Below, in pieces: positions 8,396 to 18,858 of a DNA stretch of 64,000 nucleotides. Where the stretch lies: NCBI RefSeq assembly GCF_003585885.1, contig NZ_NRHC01000037.1, positions 1 through 64,000 on the forward strand, given 5' to 3'. The notes beneath the pieces were generated by a model that worked only from the letters and a program-made list of their open reading frames with translations, did not search any database and was not told where the DNA came from. Positions within the stretch are counted from its first letter, which is position 1, and the number at the start of each line of letters is the position of its first letter. The DNA is from Psittacicella hinzii. GTDB lineage: Bacteria; Pseudomonadota; Gammaproteobacteria; Enterobacterales; Psittacicellaceae. The position numbers and the translations under genes are program-made.

Positions 8396-9916
8396 TTAAA
8401 GTGCCTTTTCTTTAAATTTCTTAGGATAACCTTTATTCTTTTGACGATCTTTACGGTTTTTTACTTTAGGTTTTTCAGTTTTAGCGGTTTTCTTACTTTT
8501 ATCTTTAATTTTAACCTTTGCAGAGCCCTTTAAAGCATCTGGACTTACAGAAGTAGTTGGTTCTAAACCTGGGAAAACCTTAGCACTAATTACTACTTTC
8601 ATAAAGCGCATAGCTTTACCTAAGTATTTATAATCGTGAGCTTGTACTAAACTAATCGCAATCCCTTTTTTACCAAATCTTGCTGTACGTCCAACACGGT
8701 GCATAAATGTAGCTCCGTCATATGGCATATCATAGTTTATAACGGCTTTAACATTTTCGATGTCAATACCACGAGCTAATAAATCTGTAGTTACCAGAAG
8801 ATTTACTTTACCGCTCTTAAATAAACCTAAAGCTCTCTCACGCTCTTCTTTAGACATTTCCCCGTAAATACCTGTAGCTCTTAAGCCCATTTTACGATTC
8901 ATTAAGAACTTAGTTAAAGGTTGTACGGTGTCTGCTTTACGAACAAAGATAATCACTTTATCTAAGTTAGCTTCTTGTAAGATGCTAGCTAGCAATTCTT
9001 TCTTATGTTCAATATTATCAGCATGATAGTAATATTGAGTTAGAGTATTTTTCTCAGCTCTAGAATGTGAGCCTTTTACTGTAATTGGATTATTTAAAGC
9101 AATTTTACTAAATAAATCTACAACTTTTTGTTCAAGAGTTGCACTTACTAAAACAGTATTCTCACGTCCAATTAGATGCTGATTAATTTTAAAAATATCT
9201 TCACCAGCACCCATTTCTAGTAAACGGTCAGCTTCATCAAGAATTAATAATGAAACTCCAGTTAAGTCAATGTCTCCATTAACACTTAGTTGTTTTACTA
9301 AACGTCCAGGAGTTGTAATTACTAACTGATGATTTGCAAATACTTCGTAAGCCTCTTCATTACTTTTTTTACCTTCTTGGTTATTAATATCACCAATAAA
9401 AGTAGCAACTTTATAGTAAGTATTTGCTAGTAGTTGTTTTGCTAAAGTTTCAATTTGTAAAACTAAGTCGCGTGTTGGTGCAACCACTAATACATTGCAC
9501 TTTTGTTCTTTAGTTAGAGGAGTTGCTAAAAGTCTTTCTACTGCAGGAATTAAGTAAGCTAAAGTTTTACCTGTACCAGTCTCTGCTGAGATTAAAACAT
9601 CATTGCCCTCAACAATTAAAGAAATTGCTTTAGCTTGAATATCTGTTGCTCTGAAATAATTATTTGCGTAGAGATTTTTAGTTAACTTCTCTGGTAAGAA
9701 AAAGTTGGCAAAATCACGATCAACTTCACCTAAAGCTTGACGTTCTGCCTTTTCTTTAGCCTTCTCTTTCTTTTTCTCAACAACTAACTCTAGAAGTTTT
9801 TTGTCTAGTTTTGGTTGTTTAAATTTTTTCTTTTTCTTTGCAGTTGATAAAGAAGAGTTTTTTTCATCTTTTTCTTCTTTAGTTACTGAAGAAATAATAT
9901 CTTGTACGTTTACCAT
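8396..9916 (-). CDS. srmB: DEAD-box ATP-dependent RNA helicase, SrmB type
   Basis: RNA helicase acting in early 50S ribosome assembly. The 506-residue protein has a charged Lys/Glu-rich N-terminal extension (1-65), then the Q motif, SAETGTGKT (motif I), LDEADRLLEMG (II), SAT (III) and HRVGRTARFG (VI), and a Lys-rich tail. YYYHADNIEHK, IIFVRKADTV and AISLVQAHDY match SrmB better than RhlB, RhlE or DeaD. The long basic N-extension is unusual for SrmB. It lies 58 bp after ffh on the same strand, separated by a weak terminator. Confidence 0.88.
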   Translation of the reverse strand: MVNVQDIISSVTKEEKDEKNSSLSTAKKKKKFKQPKLDKKLLELVVEKKKEKAKEKAERQALGEVDRDFANFFLPEKLTKNLYANNYFRATDIQAKAISLIVEGNDVLISAETGTGKTLAYLIPAVERLLATPLTKEQKCNVLVVAPTRDLVLQIETLAKQLLANTYYKVATFIGDINNQEGKKSNEEAYEVFANHQLVITTPGRLVKQLSVNGDIDLTGVSLLILDEADRLLEMGAGEDIFKINQHLIGRENTVLVSATLEQKVVDLFSKIALNNPITVKGSHSRAEKNTLTQYYYHADNIEHKKELLASILQEANLDKVIIFVRKADTVQPLTKFLMNRKMGLRATGIYGEMSKEERERALGLFKSGKVNLLVTTDLLARGIDIENVKAVINYDMPYDGATFMHRVGRTARFGKKGIAISLVQAHDYKYLGKAMRFMKVVISAKVFPGLEPTTSVSPDALKGSAKVKIKDKSKKTAKTEKPKVKNRKDRQKNKGYPKKFKEKAL

Positions 9917-9929
9917 GTGAGTAAAAAAT

Positions 9930-9966
9930 GAAGAAGAACCCTCATATTAAAAAACGAGGGCTCTTG
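9930..9966 (-). terminator. Terminator after ffh
   Basis: On the minus strand GAGCCCTC pairs with GAGGGTTC (one G-U pair) around an A/T loop, followed by TTCTTCATTTTTT. It sits between the ffh stop and the srmB start and is of moderate strength. Confidence 0.55.
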
Positions 9967-9974
9967 GAATTTAA

Positions 9975-11363
9975 TTAGAATGGTTTACGACCTCGTCCAA
10001 ACATATTAGCTAAGCCACCTAAACCACCTTGTCCCATTAGTTTCATTAAGCTACTTAAACCACCATTTGAGAACATAGATTGTAGTTTTTTCATTTGCTC
10101 AAACTGAGTTAACAGCTTGTTGATTTCACTAACAGGTTGGCCACAACCTTTTGCAATACGTAACTTACGAGAATTTTTAATAATTTTTGGATTACGTCTT
10201 TCTTCAGGAGTCATAGATTGAATAATCGCACGACTAATTCTTGTTTTATTATTAATTTCGTCTTCGTTGATATCAATCTGATTTTGTAATGCTTTAGCAC
10301 CTGGAAGTGAAGAAAGCATTGAAGAAACGCCACCCATCTTATCCATCATCTCGGTTTGCTCTAAGAAATCTTCTAAATCAAACTCTTTTTTGTTGTTTAG
10401 AAGTTTACGTGAGCGTTCCATTTGCTCTTCGGTAACTTCGTTTTGTAATTTTTCAATATAAGTGATCATGTCACCCATATCTAAAATACGATTCGCAATA
10501 CGATCTGGATGGAATGCTTCTAAGGCATCAGTTTTCTCACCAACCCCTAAGAATTTAATAGGTTTACCAGTGATTTGACGAATTGATAAAGCAGCACCAC
10601 CACGAACATCACCATCTAACTTAGTTAAGATAACCCCTGTTAAAGGTAAAGCTTCGTTAAATGCTTTTGCCGTATTTGCAGCATCCTGACCTGTCATAGC
10701 ATCAACTGTAAATAATGTCTCGATAGGTTTAATTGCCGCGTGAATAGCTTTAATTTCGTCCATCATTGTCTCATCTACGTGTAAACGACCCGCAGTATCG
10801 ACAATTAATACATCGTAATAACCTTTTTTAGCTTCTTGTAAAGCTGCAGTAGCAATGTCTACTGGATTTTGTCCCACTTGAGATGGGAAAAAGCTAACAT
10901 CTACAGCAGAAGCTAGAGTTTCTAATTGTTGAATCGCTGCTGGACGGTAAACGTCGGCAGATACAACTAAAACTTTTTTCTTATTCTGTTTTAAGAATTT
11001 TGCTAATTTAGCTACAGAGGTAGTTTTACCCGCACCTTGTAAACCTGCCATTAAAACAACAGCTGGTGGTTGCGTACGTAAGTTTAACTCTTCGTTTTTA
11101 TCACCCATAGCTTTAATCAAGCTCTTATGGATAATATCAATAAAAGCTTGTTCTGGGTTTAAACGAGGGTTTACTTTAGTACCAATAGCTTCTTCTTTTA
11201 CTTGATCTAAGAAAGATCTTACTACAGGTAAAGCTACATCGGCTTCAATTAAAGCACGACGTACTTCTGAAAGAGCGTCTGCAATATTGTCTTCACTTAA
11301 AGTACTTTTACCTGTTAAACTTTTAAATGCTTGTTGTAACCTATTCGTTAAATTATCAAACAT
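9975..11363 (-). CDS. ffh: Signal recognition particle protein Ffh
   Basis: GTPase that, with 4.5S RNA, targets nascent inner-membrane proteins to FtsY. The N domain begins MFDNLTNRLQQAF; the G domain has GLQGAGKTTS (P-loop), DTAGRLHVD, TKLDGDVRGG; the methionine-rich M domain ends in a glycine-rich tail. The frame stays open 57 nt further upstream, but MFDNLT is the family start and AAGGAA lies 6-7 nt before this ATG, so I use 11363 (462 residues). The M domain retains the RNA-binding SRRIARGSG-like segment as RKLRIAKGCG. Confidence 0.97.
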   Translation of the reverse strand: MFDNLTNRLQQAFKSLTGKSTLSEDNIADALSEVRRALIEADVALPVVRSFLDQVKEEAIGTKVNPRLNPEQAFIDIIHKSLIKAMGDKNEELNLRTQPPAVVLMAGLQGAGKTTSVAKLAKFLKQNKKKVLVVSADVYRPAAIQQLETLASAVDVSFFPSQVGQNPVDIATAALQEAKKGYYDVLIVDTAGRLHVDETMMDEIKAIHAAIKPIETLFTVDAMTGQDAANTAKAFNEALPLTGVILTKLDGDVRGGAALSIRQITGKPIKFLGVGEKTDALEAFHPDRIANRILDMGDMITYIEKLQNEVTEEQMERSRKLLNNKKEFDLEDFLEQTEMMDKMGGVSSMLSSLPGAKALQNQIDINEDEINNKTRISRAIIQSMTPEERRNPKIIKNSRKLRIAKGCGQPVSEINKLLTQFEQMKKLQSMFSNGGLSSLMKLMGQGGLGGLANMFGRGRKPF

Positions 11364-11892
11364 GAAAATTCCTTTTAGTTTTTGAGTGAGTAGTTTGCTT
11401 GGTAGAGTAGCTAAGGACAATCTGCAAACTCAAAAAATTTTACTAGACAATTATACCATATTTATCACTGAAAATCGTCTATATATCGAGTTTATCCTTA
11501 GTAAATTGTCGATAAAATCAAACTTTTACTCTTCTTATCTCAACCGCTTAATATGGACTACATTTCTTCAGCTTCACATCAAAAACAGGATATGAAAAAA
11601 CTTTCACGATGAGTAAATTCATGGTAGTAAATTTATTAGAAAATAGAGGCATTGATTTTTAACAAGCTATCGATAGTTGTTGCTAATAAGCCTAGGATAT
11701 TTTTGTTACTTAGCAATCAGAAAAAATGTTACTAAATTGCTAACAGAATAAAAGATTTAGGTTACAAAGCATTTTAAAACACCCTAAAAAACAAAGGTAT
11801 AAAGCAAAATATGCTATAAGTAATTTTCCTAAAAAGCCCTAGATGTTATATAATAAGGGGTAAAGTTTTATAAACTAGAGAATACAGCTACA
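11364..11892. promoter_or_regulatory. Divergent ffh / unknown-operon spacer with ffh promoter
   Basis: This gene-free 529-bp spacer holds an extended -10 element for ffh on the minus strand (TGGTATAAT, 11450-11458; start near 11443, 80-nt leader), an 8-bp inverted repeat TTAGCAAT / ATTGCTAA (11710-11717 and 11736-11743), and AT-rich sequence with several -10-like words before 11893 (for example TGCTATAAG near 11808). I see no convincing gene in it. Confidence 0.5.
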
Positions 11893-13254
11893 ATGCCTTT
11901 TCAACGTAAAAAAAGCATTTATGACCGATTAGGAATTCGAGCTTATGTTATTAACAATGAGGAGTTATTGGAAATGCCTACCCATAAGATAGCTTTTATA
12001 AGTAGAGATGATAATCCTCAGGCTAGAGATGTAATTAAACAGCTTTTTAAAGGCAAACCTAATCTATACTTTAATAATTTAAATGAATTTCGAGCTTACG
12101 CTCAACAAAATCCGCAATATATCTATGATATCTTGCAACATAATACTCTAAGCTCAGTATTAGATCCAAACGAATATAACCAAGAAAAAGATACTATAAA
12201 GATTGGTTTTTATCTTATCTTTGATGCTTGGGAATTTGTCCATGATCAGGCTTCACTTATCCATATTACCCAGATGATTAAATATCATCTTGATGGTAAA
12301 GATGTTAGTATCCCCCAATTAATTGAACGTACGACTAGCATGGAGCATGATGCCGAAGTCGAAAAAGAAGCGGAAGAGAAAAACATTGATGTTTATGTCC
12401 TTTGCGAGTCTGGACAATTTAGATCAAGTTTAGAAAATAACATTATTCAAGCTCTAACAGCTGCTTGTGGTGATGAAGTAAGTTTTACTTTAAAAGAACC
12501 AGTTATTCGTCCACAAATACCACAAGTTGGGACTAATAACGATAAGCAAAATACTCTTTTAATTAACTTAACAGAAGCTCCTTTTGCTTTCCCACAAGTT
12601 CTACCAAATCCATTTGGTTATGTGCATGTAAATGAACAATTCTTTGCGAGCCCTGAAAAAATTGATTTCTTAACCCAACAGATGCTAGCAACCCTTGAGA
12701 TCTTTACTCAAACTAACCAAAAATTTAATCCTTTAAAATTTATTCTTCCAGAGCTAATGCCTCTGTATCAACAACCTTTTGATTTAACAGTTTGGAATAA
12801 TATGGCAGCGCTTAGTCCTGAAATGGAAAAACTCGTTACTACATTTAATGAGAACAAAGCTCCTCATCAAGAAAAAATCAATGTTTTAGATCCTGAAAAT
12901 AAAGAAATCGTTCTAGTATTTTTAGGTACAGATGGACATGATGATCCTGAAGATTTTGTTTCACGTTTAAGCAAATTCTTTGGTGCTTTCTCTGCTAAAT
13001 GCTTTAATAGAGTAGAAGAATTCTTTGACCAGCAAAAACTTTTTGACGATAACAAAGAAGTAACTTTCTGCTTCCTTGATTTTAGTAACAACGCATTTGA
13101 AAACTGTAATGGACGTGTAAAATGTGGTTTCTACGTTCACTTAGCTGATTGGAAACAAGTTAAACAAAAGAGCGTTTACAATATGTTTGTAATCTTTAAA
13201 GACTTGGTCAGCCGCGGTTTCTTAGGTCATTACATTAACTATAAATATCTCTAA
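11893..13254 (+). CDS. Unrecognised protein, three divergent alpha/beta repeats
   Basis: I do not recognise this 453-residue cytoplasmic-looking protein (no signal peptide, no membrane segment). It seems to contain three related modules. Each opens with a hydrophobic strand (KIAFISRDD at about 31, DVYVLCESG at about 165, EIVLVFLGTDG at about 335). Each ends with a second strand-plus-aromatic block (KIGFYLIFDAWEF, NPFGYVHVNEQFF, KCGFYVHLADWKQ) and a helix. The layout is reminiscent of receiver-like or Rossmann-like units, but no catalytic motif is evident. Its stop lies 8 bp before a TerB-like gene, so the two form an operon ended by a strong terminator. Confidence 0.85.
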   Translation: MPFQRKKSIYDRLGIRAYVINNEELLEMPTHKIAFISRDDNPQARDVIKQLFKGKPNLYFNNLNEFRAYAQQNPQYIYDILQHNTLSSVLDPNEYNQEKDTIKIGFYLIFDAWEFVHDQASLIHITQMIKYHLDGKDVSIPQLIERTTSMEHDAEVEKEAEEKNIDVYVLCESGQFRSSLENNIIQALTAACGDEVSFTLKEPVIRPQIPQVGTNNDKQNTLLINLTEAPFAFPQVLPNPFGYVHVNEQFFASPEKIDFLTQQMLATLEIFTQTNQKFNPLKFILPELMPLYQQPFDLTVWNNMAALSPEMEKLVTTFNENKAPHQEKINVLDPENKEIVLVFLGTDGHDDPEDFVSRLSKFFGAFSAKCFNRVEEFFDQQKLFDDNKEVTFCFLDFSNNAFENCNGRVKCGFYVHLADWKQVKQKSVYNMFVIFKDLVSRGFLGHYINYKYL

Positions 13255-13262
13255 CAAAAAGT

Positions 13263-13655
13263 ATGAATCTTGAAATTAATTTATTAAGTGACAAACAAAA
13301 AGCAATTATGGCTTACTTTGTTGGTAAAGTAGCTAATGCTGATGGTAACATTAACCAAAATGAAGGCAAGTACTTCTTATTAATTCATAACCTTCTAAAA
13401 AATGATTACAAACTTACAGAAGATCCTTATGATTTAATTAAAGCTGAATTTACTAATGACCATCATGTTTTTAACTTACTAAGTATTTTATTAACAACGG
13501 CGTTAGTTGATAACAATATTCACGCAAGTGAATTAGCGATTATCAAACGTATTGCTGACATCTTAGAAATTAGTGATGAAAAGTTAACGCAAATTACTTT
13601 ATGGTCACAAAGAGAAGCTATTCAGCTAAATGAATACTTTAATTTTAAACTATAG
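13263..13655 (+). CDS. Small helical protein, TerB-like
   Basis: A 130-residue all-helical protein. The segment AYFVGKVANADGNINQNEGKY resembles the metal-binding N-terminal helix-turn of the TerB/DUF533-like superfamily (acidic ADG.I...E pattern), and a second similar unit (TTALVDNNIHASELAII) follows at about residue 80, as in that fold. TerB-like proteins are mostly of unknown or stress-related function, so no role is assigned. It overlaps in operon context with the unrecognised gene 8 bp upstream; stop TAG, then a 21-bp terminator stem. Confidence 0.8.
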   Translation: MNLEINLLSDKQKAIMAYFVGKVANADGNINQNEGKYFLLIHNLLKNDYKLTEDPYDLIKAEFTNDHHVFNLLSILLTTALVDNNIHASELAIIKRIADILEISDEKLTQITLWSQREAIQLNEYFNFKL

Positions 13656-13691
13656 TTAATTTACCCTTCAACTTTAAACTATAGATACAAT

Positions 13692-13743
13692 AAAAAAGTC
13701 AAAAGTTCAAAATTTTAAGGTTTTGAGCTTTTGACTTTTTTAC
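13692..13743 (+). terminator. Strong terminator after the TerB-like gene
   Basis: A 21-bp stem (13692-13712 with 13721-13741, one G-U pair) ends in a run of T. The arms are AAAAAAGTCAAAAGTTC and GAGCTTTTGACTTTTTT. Confidence 0.85.
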
Positions 13744-13757
13744 GTTCTGCAATACAT

Positions 13758-13797
13758 AAAAGAACTCCCCAAGATTGTATCTTGAGGAGTCTTTTCT
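13758..13797 (-). terminator. Terminator of the S10 operon
   Basis: On the minus strand GACTCCTCAAGAT pairs with ATCTTGGGGAGTTC and is followed by TTTTATG. It lies 49 nt after rpsQ, meaning the S10 operon ends here rather than reading into an spc operon. Confidence 0.8.
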
Positions 13798-13845
13798 TTC
13801 GAATACTATTAAATTAAATTTATTAAATGCGTGTAATCTAAGGGA

Positions 13846-14103
13846 TTAAACGTTTAAAGATTTTTCAACAACACGTACTAAATCAAAAGCTTTAGTTTTT
13901 GATAAAGGACGAGATTGTTTAATCTCTACTAAATCACCTTCTTTAGCAGCATTAGCTTCATCGTGAACGTGAAGTTTAGTTGTTTTACGAACATATTTAC
14001 CGTAGATTGGGTGTTTAACGCGACGTTCAACAGCAACTACGATAGTTTTGTCCATTTTATCGCTCAGAACACGACCTTGTAGAGTACGAACTTGTTTAGT
14101 CAT
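13846..14103 (-). CDS. rpsQ: 30S ribosomal protein S17
   Basis: Primary 16S rRNA-binding protein near the 5' domain. The 85-residue sequence has the S17 signature [19 protein letters not shown] and the [17 protein letters not shown] start. It is the last gene of the S10 operon; its ATG overlaps the rpmC stop in TAATG. A terminator and then convergent genes follow, not rplN. Confidence 0.98.
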   Translation of the reverse strand: MTKQVRTLQGRVLSDKMDKTIVVAVERRVKHPIYGKYVRKTTKLHVHDEANAAKEGDLVEIKQSRPLSKTKAFDLVRVVEKSLNV

Positions 14104-14267
14104 TACTTACCAGCCTTGTTTTGTTGAGTTAATAAACGTGCAACTTCACGGCGAGCTTTTTTAACTAGGTGTGTTTTCTCTAGTTGTCTAGATTTAACTT
14201 GTTGACGAAGTGCAAATAATTCACTTCTAGCTAGAACTAGCTTTTCATTTAATTCTAATTCACTCAT
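14103..14267 (-). CDS. rpmC: 50S ribosomal protein L29
   Basis: A 54-residue reading frame between rplP and rpsQ, beginning [20 protein letters not shown] and ending NKAGK. It has the two-helix coiled-coil composition of L29 and sits at the invariant rpmC position. L29 lies near the peptide exit tunnel and helps dock trigger factor and SRP. The stop TAA shares its final base with the rpsQ ATG (TAATG), so translation of the two is probably coupled. It is a little shorter than the usual 63 residues. Confidence 0.95.
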   Translation of the reverse strand: MSELELNEKLVLARSELFALRQQVKSRQLEKTHLVKKARREVARLLTQQNKAGK

Positions 14268-14272
14268 TTTAA

Positions 14273-14686
<414 letters not shown>

Positions 14687-14698
14687 TCAATTTTCTCC

Positions 14699-15427
14699 TT
14701 ATTTACGACCTTTACGTGGTGCACGTCTGTTATTGTTTCTTGGAGCTTGTTTACGTTCTGGTTTAGCTGTTTCTTTTGCAAGAACTTCTTCAAAACCACC
14801 TAAAACTTCACCTTTGAAAATCCAAACTTTAACACCGATCACACCGTATGTTGTGTTAGCTCTTGCTGTAGCGTAGTCGATATCAGCACGTAGAGTTTGT
14901 AAAGGAACGCGACCTTCACGGAACCATTCTGCACGAGCGATTTCAGCACCACCTAAACGACCTGATACTTGAACTTTGATACCGATAGCACCTTGGTTCA
15001 TAGCAGTTTGGATAGCACGTTTAGCCGCACGACGGAACATCACACGACGCTCTAATTGTTGTGCAATTGATTCAGCTACTAATTTTGCATCTAAATCAGC
15101 TTGTTTAACTTCAACGATATTGATTTGGCAGTTTTTAGCACCAGATAATGCTAAAACTTGTTTACGTAATTTTTCAATATCTTCCCCGCCTTTACCGATA
15201 ATGATACCTGGACGAGCAGAGTGAATGTTTAATTTAATAGCGTTAGCTGGACGCTCAATAACGATACGTGATACTGCAGCGTTAGCTAATTCTTTGTTTA
15301 AAAACTCACGAATTCTGAAGTCGTTTTCTAGAGTTTTTGAGAAATCTTTTGTATTCGCATACCAGGTTGAACTCCATGGTTTAACAATACCTAGGCGAAT
15401 ACCATGAGGACTTACTTTTTGACCCAT
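14699..15427 (-). CDS. rpsC: 30S ribosomal protein S3
   Basis: S3 lines the mRNA entry channel. The 242-residue protein begins [13 protein letters not shown], has the KH domain GxxG loop [13 protein letters not shown] near residue 75, and [21 protein letters not shown] in the C-terminal domain, ending in a basic Arg/Asn/Lys tail. It lies 9 bp after rplV. Confidence 0.99.
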   Translation of the reverse strand: MGQKVSPHGIRLGIVKPWSSTWYANTKDFSKTLENDFRIREFLNKELANAAVSRIVIERPANAIKLNIHSARPGIIIGKGGEDIEKLRKQVLALSGAKNCQINIVEVKQADLDAKLVAESIAQQLERRVMFRRAAKRAIQTAMNQGAIGIKVQVSGRLGGAEIARAEWFREGRVPLQTLRADIDYATARANTTYGVIGVKVWIFKGEVLGGFEEVLAKETAKPERKQAPRNNNRRAPRKGRK

Positions 15428-15436
15428 TTCGTTACC

Positions 15437-15781
15437 TTATTTTGCGATTACTAAAGTGATGTGAGCTGTACGTTTGTTGATACGATCTGCACGACCTTTT
15501 GCACGAGGCATGATACGTTTCATTGTAGGGCCTTCGTCAGCAAAGATTGTAGCAACTTTAAACGAACCTACATCTCTTAAACCTTGGTTGTTTTCAGCAT
15601 TTGCTACAGCTGATGCTAATAATTTAGCAATCATTTTCGCAGCTTTACGTGGAGTGTAGCGTAAGATGTAAGTAGCTTCTTCTACAGATTTACCACGGAT
15701 TAAATCACATACTAAACGTGCTTTTTGCGCTGATGTACGAGCATTGCGTAAGATAGCACGTGATTCTAATTTGTTAGACAT
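15437..15781 (-). CDS. rplV: 50S ribosomal protein L22
   Basis: L22 lines the exit tunnel with an extended beta hairpin. The 114-residue protein shows [23 protein letters not shown] and, in the hairpin, [15 protein letters not shown], the region where macrolide-resistance changes occur in other bacteria. It sits between rpsS and rpsC as usual. Confidence 0.99.
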   Translation of the reverse strand: MSNKLESRAILRNARTSAQKARLVCDLIRGKSVEEATYILRYTPRKAAKMIAKLLASAVANAENNQGLRDVGSFKVATIFADEGPTMKRIMPRAKGRADRINKRTAHITLVIAK

Positions 15782-15795
15782 GTTCTATCTCCTAA

Positions 15796-16095
<300 letters not shown>

Positions 16096-16102
16096 TTAAT
16101 TA

Positions 16103-16924
16103 TTATTTATCACGACGACGTACAATGAATTTATCAGTACGTTTGTTGTGACGTGTTTTCTTACCTTTAGTTTGAACGCCCCAAGGTGTAACTGGGTGTT
16201 TACCGAAGTTTTTACCTTCACCACCACCATGCGGGTGATCTACCGGGTTCATAGCTGTACCACGAACTGTAGGACGGATACCTCTCCAACGAGATGCACC
16301 AGCTTTACCTAATTCGCGTAACATGTGTTCAGCGTTACCTACTTCACCGATAGTAGCACGACATTCTGCTAATACTTTACGCATTTCGCCTGAACGTAAA
16401 CGTAAAGTTACGTATTTACCTTCACGAGCGATGATTTGTACGTAAGAACCAGCTGAACGAGCTAATTGACCACCTTTACCTGGTTTTAATTCTACGTTGT
16501 GTACAGTTGTACCAACTGGAATAGCACGCATTGGTAAAGTGTTACCTACTTTGATTTCTACATCAGCACCTGATACGATTGTATCACCTACTTTTAAGTT
16601 TTTCGGTGCTAAGATGTAACGACGTTCACCATCTGCATATAATACTAATGCGATATTTGCAGAACGGTTTGGATCATACTCTAAACGTTCAACTTTAGCT
16701 GTGATGCCATCTTTTAAACGTTTGAAGTCAATTAGACGGTATGATTTTTTGTGACCGCCACCAATGTGACGAGTTGTGATACGACCAAAATTGTTACGAC
16801 CACCAGTACGTTTTAAAGGCTCTACTAAAGCTGCAAAAGGTTTACCTTTATATAATTCAGGATTAACCACTTTTACAACGTGGCGGCGACCTGGGCTGGT
16901 CGGCTTACATTTTACAATAGCCAT
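16103..16924 (-). CDS. rplB: 50S ribosomal protein L2
   Basis: L2 is needed for subunit association and peptidyl-transferase activity. The 273-residue protein carries the GGGHKKSYR and [17 protein letters not shown] signatures, including the conserved His in [10 protein letters not shown] near residue 229. It starts [20 protein letters not shown]. Confidence 0.99.
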   Translation of the reverse strand: MAIVKCKPTSPGRRHVVKVVNPELYKGKPFAALVEPLKRTGGRNNFGRITTRHIGGGHKKSYRLIDFKRLKDGITAKVERLEYDPNRSANIALVLYADGERRYILAPKNLKVGDTIVSGADVEIKVGNTLPMRAIPVGTTVHNVELKPGKGGQLARSAGSYVQIIAREGKYVTLRLRSGEMRKVLAECRATIGEVGNAEHMLRELGKAGASRWRGIRPTVRGTAMNPVDHPHGGGEGKNFGKHPVTPWGVQTKGKKTRHNKRTDKFIVRRRDK

Positions 16925-16940
16925 TTACTTAGTTCCTTCC

Positions 16941-17246
16941 TTACTCAACAGCAGATTCGATTTCGTTTAAGTTAGCGCCTGCAGGTAGAGTGATATAAGC
17001 TTTCTTAATATCGCTACGACGACCTTTACGGTTACCACGATATTTAGTTTTACCCTTAACATTTAACATGTTAATTGATTTAACTTGTACACCTAATACA
17101 GCTTCTACAGCTTGTGCTAGTTCTACTTTGTTAGTGCTTTTATCAACTACTAAAGTTAATACGCCTTTCTCACTTTGAAGTCTAGCTGCTTTTTCAGAGA
17201 TTAGTGAGTACTTAATAACTGACTGTAAGCGTGAATTGTTAGACAT
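16941..17246 (-). CDS. rplW: 50S ribosomal protein L23
   Basis: Exit-tunnel rim protein that docks trigger factor and SRP. The 101-residue protein has SEKAARLQSEKGVLTLVVD and KGRRSDIKKAYITL typical of L23. Its ATG overlaps the rplD stop by one base (17246), implying coupled translation. Confidence 0.99.
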   Translation of the reverse strand: MSNNSRLQSVIKYSLISEKAARLQSEKGVLTLVVDKSTNKVELAQAVEAVLGVQVKSINMLNVKGKTKYRGNRKGRRSDIKKAYITLPAGANLNEIESAVE

Positions 17247-17857
17247 TATTTTAACATCTCCTCAAGTTCTTTTACCGCTTCTTTAGTTACTAGAACTTTT
17301 TCAAAAGTTAATAGTGATACAGGATCAACTTCATCAGTTAATAGGTAACCAACTTTGTGTAAGTTTCTTGAAGCTAAATAAACGTTACTTTTTAATTCAA
17401 CATCAATGATTAATGTGCTAGTGTTACCTAGGTTTAAATCATTTAGTTTTGTTACTAAATCTTTAGTTTTGTATGATTCAAGAGTTAAATCATCAACAAT
17501 AACTAAAGCATTACGACGAACTAACTCAGAGAAGATGCAACGTAATGCACCCCAGTACATTTTTTTGTTAACTTTTTGGCTGTGATCTTGTGGGCGAGCC
17601 GCAAATGTCACACCACCAGAACGCCATAATGGGCCTTTACGGTCACCAGCACGAGCGTTACCAGTTTTCTTTTGGTTCCAAGGTTTTTTATTAGAACCGT
17701 TTACTTGTGCACGTGTTTTTTGTGCGCGTGTACCTTGACGGCTACCCGCCATGTACGCTACAACAACTTGGTGCACTAGTGCTTCGTTGAATGCAACATC
17801 AAAAGCTGATTCTGATACACTAATAGAACCTTGACCATTTAATAATGTTAATTCCAT
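17246..17857 (-). CDS. rplD: 50S ribosomal protein L4
   Basis: L4 forms part of the exit tunnel. In E. coli it also represses its own operon by binding the S10 leader. The 203-residue protein contains the extended-loop signature [21 protein letters not shown] and [17 protein letters not shown]. The unusually long leader upstream of rpsJ is the place to look for such control here. Confidence 0.98.
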   Translation of the reverse strand: MELTLLNGQGSISVSESAFDVAFNEALVHQVVVAYMAGSRQGTRAQKTRAQVNGSNKKPWNQKKTGNARAGDRKGPLWRSGGVTFAARPQDHSQKVNKKMYWGALRCIFSELVRRNALVIVDDLTLESYKTKDLVTKLNDLNLGNTSTLIIDVELKSNVYLASRNLHKVGYLLTDEVDPVSLLTFEKVLVTKEAVKELEEMLK

Positions 17858-17874
17858 TTATAGTTACTCCAGAC

Positions 17875-18510
17875 TTAAGCTTTTACTTTTACAGAAGGTT
17901 TTACAACAACGTTACCATTTTTAGCACCTGGGATAGCACCACGTACTAATAATAAGTTGTTCTCAGCATCAACACGTACTACTTCAAGGTTTTGAACTGT
18001 TACGCGCTCGTCACCCATGTGACCAGACATTTTCTTACCTTTGAATACACGACCTGGAGTTTGGTTTTGACCGATAGAACCAGGAACGCGGTGTGATAAT
18101 GAGTTACCGTGTGTAGCGTCTTGAGTACGGAAGTTATGGCGTTTAACAGTACCAGCGTAACCTTTACCTTTTGAAGTACCAGTTACGTCAACTTTTTTAA
18201 CTTCAGCTAAGATTTCTACTGTGATTTCTTGACCAACTGCATATTCTGCTGCATTGTCAACACGGAATTCACGTAATAAACGACCAGCTTCAACGCCTGC
18301 TTTCGCAAAGTGACCTTTTTCAGGTTTGTTTAAGCGTGATGCTTTTTTAGAACCAGTTGTTACTTGAATAGCGTTGTAACCGTCAGTTTCTAAAGTTTTA
18401 ACTTGAGTTACGCTATTTTTTTCAATTTCAATTACAGTTACTGGAATTGATTGACCTTCAGGTGTGAAGATACGAGTCATTCCAACTTTACGACCTAATA
18501 AACCGATCAT
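17875..18510 (-). CDS. rplC: 50S ribosomal protein L3
   Basis: Early-assembling 23S rRNA-binding protein. The 211-residue protein starts [15 protein letters not shown] and has the [13 protein letters not shown] and [20 protein letters not shown] blocks. The conserved Gln of the GxNQxPG loop, methylated by PrmB in E. coli, is present near residue 150. Confidence 0.99.
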   Translation of the reverse strand: MIGLLGRKVGMTRIFTPEGQSIPVTVIEIEKNSVTQVKTLETDGYNAIQVTTGSKKASRLNKPEKGHFAKAGVEAGRLLREFRVDNAAEYAVGQEITVEILAEVKKVDVTGTSKGKGYAGTVKRHNFRTQDATHGNSLSHRVPGSIGQNQTPGRVFKGKKMSGHMGDERVTVQNLEVVRVDAENNLLLVRGAIPGAKNGNVVVKPSVKVKA

Positions 18511-18543
18511 TGTTTCTAATCCTCTTTAATAAACGTCAAAAAA

Positions 18544-18858
18544 TTAGTCTAAACTGATATTAATTTCCACACCAGCAGCTAAATCAAGACGCATAAGAGC
18601 ATCTACTGTCTTTTCAGTTGGCTCTACGATATCAACTACACGTTTGTGAGTACGAATTTCATATTGGTCACGTGCATCTTTGTTCACGTGTGGAGAAATC
18701 AGTACAGTAAAACGCTCTTTACGAGTAGGTAAAGGGAATGGTCCACGAACTTCTGCACCAGTACGTTTTGCTGTTTCAATAATATCCTTAGTAGACTGCT
18801 CGATTAAACGGTGATCGAAAGCCTTTAAACGGATACGGATTCTTTTTTGGTTAGACAT
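18544..18858 (-). CDS. rpsJ: 30S ribosomal protein S10
   Basis: S10 (NusE) is a 30S head protein and a subunit of the transcription antitermination complex with NusB. The 104-residue protein has [15 protein letters not shown] and [27 protein letters not shown]-type sequence in two blocks. It is first in the S10 operon, whose promoter lies about 570 nt upstream. Confidence 0.99.
   Translation of the reverse strand: MSNQKRIRIRLKAFDHRLIEQSTKDIIETAKRTGAEVRGPFPLPTRKERFTVLISPHVNKDARDQYEIRTHKRVVDIVEPTEKTVDALMRLDLAAGVEINISLD

Noticed and set aside
8351-8533. Plus-strand 60-codon frame at the end of srmB
   Set aside because: It overlaps the srmB C-terminus antisense; the composition is Phe/Leu-rich, as expected from reverse-reading Lys-rich sequence.
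11386-11595. 69-codon frame upstream of ffh
   Set aside because: It covers the ffh promoter and leader, has no ribosome-binding site and resembles no protein.
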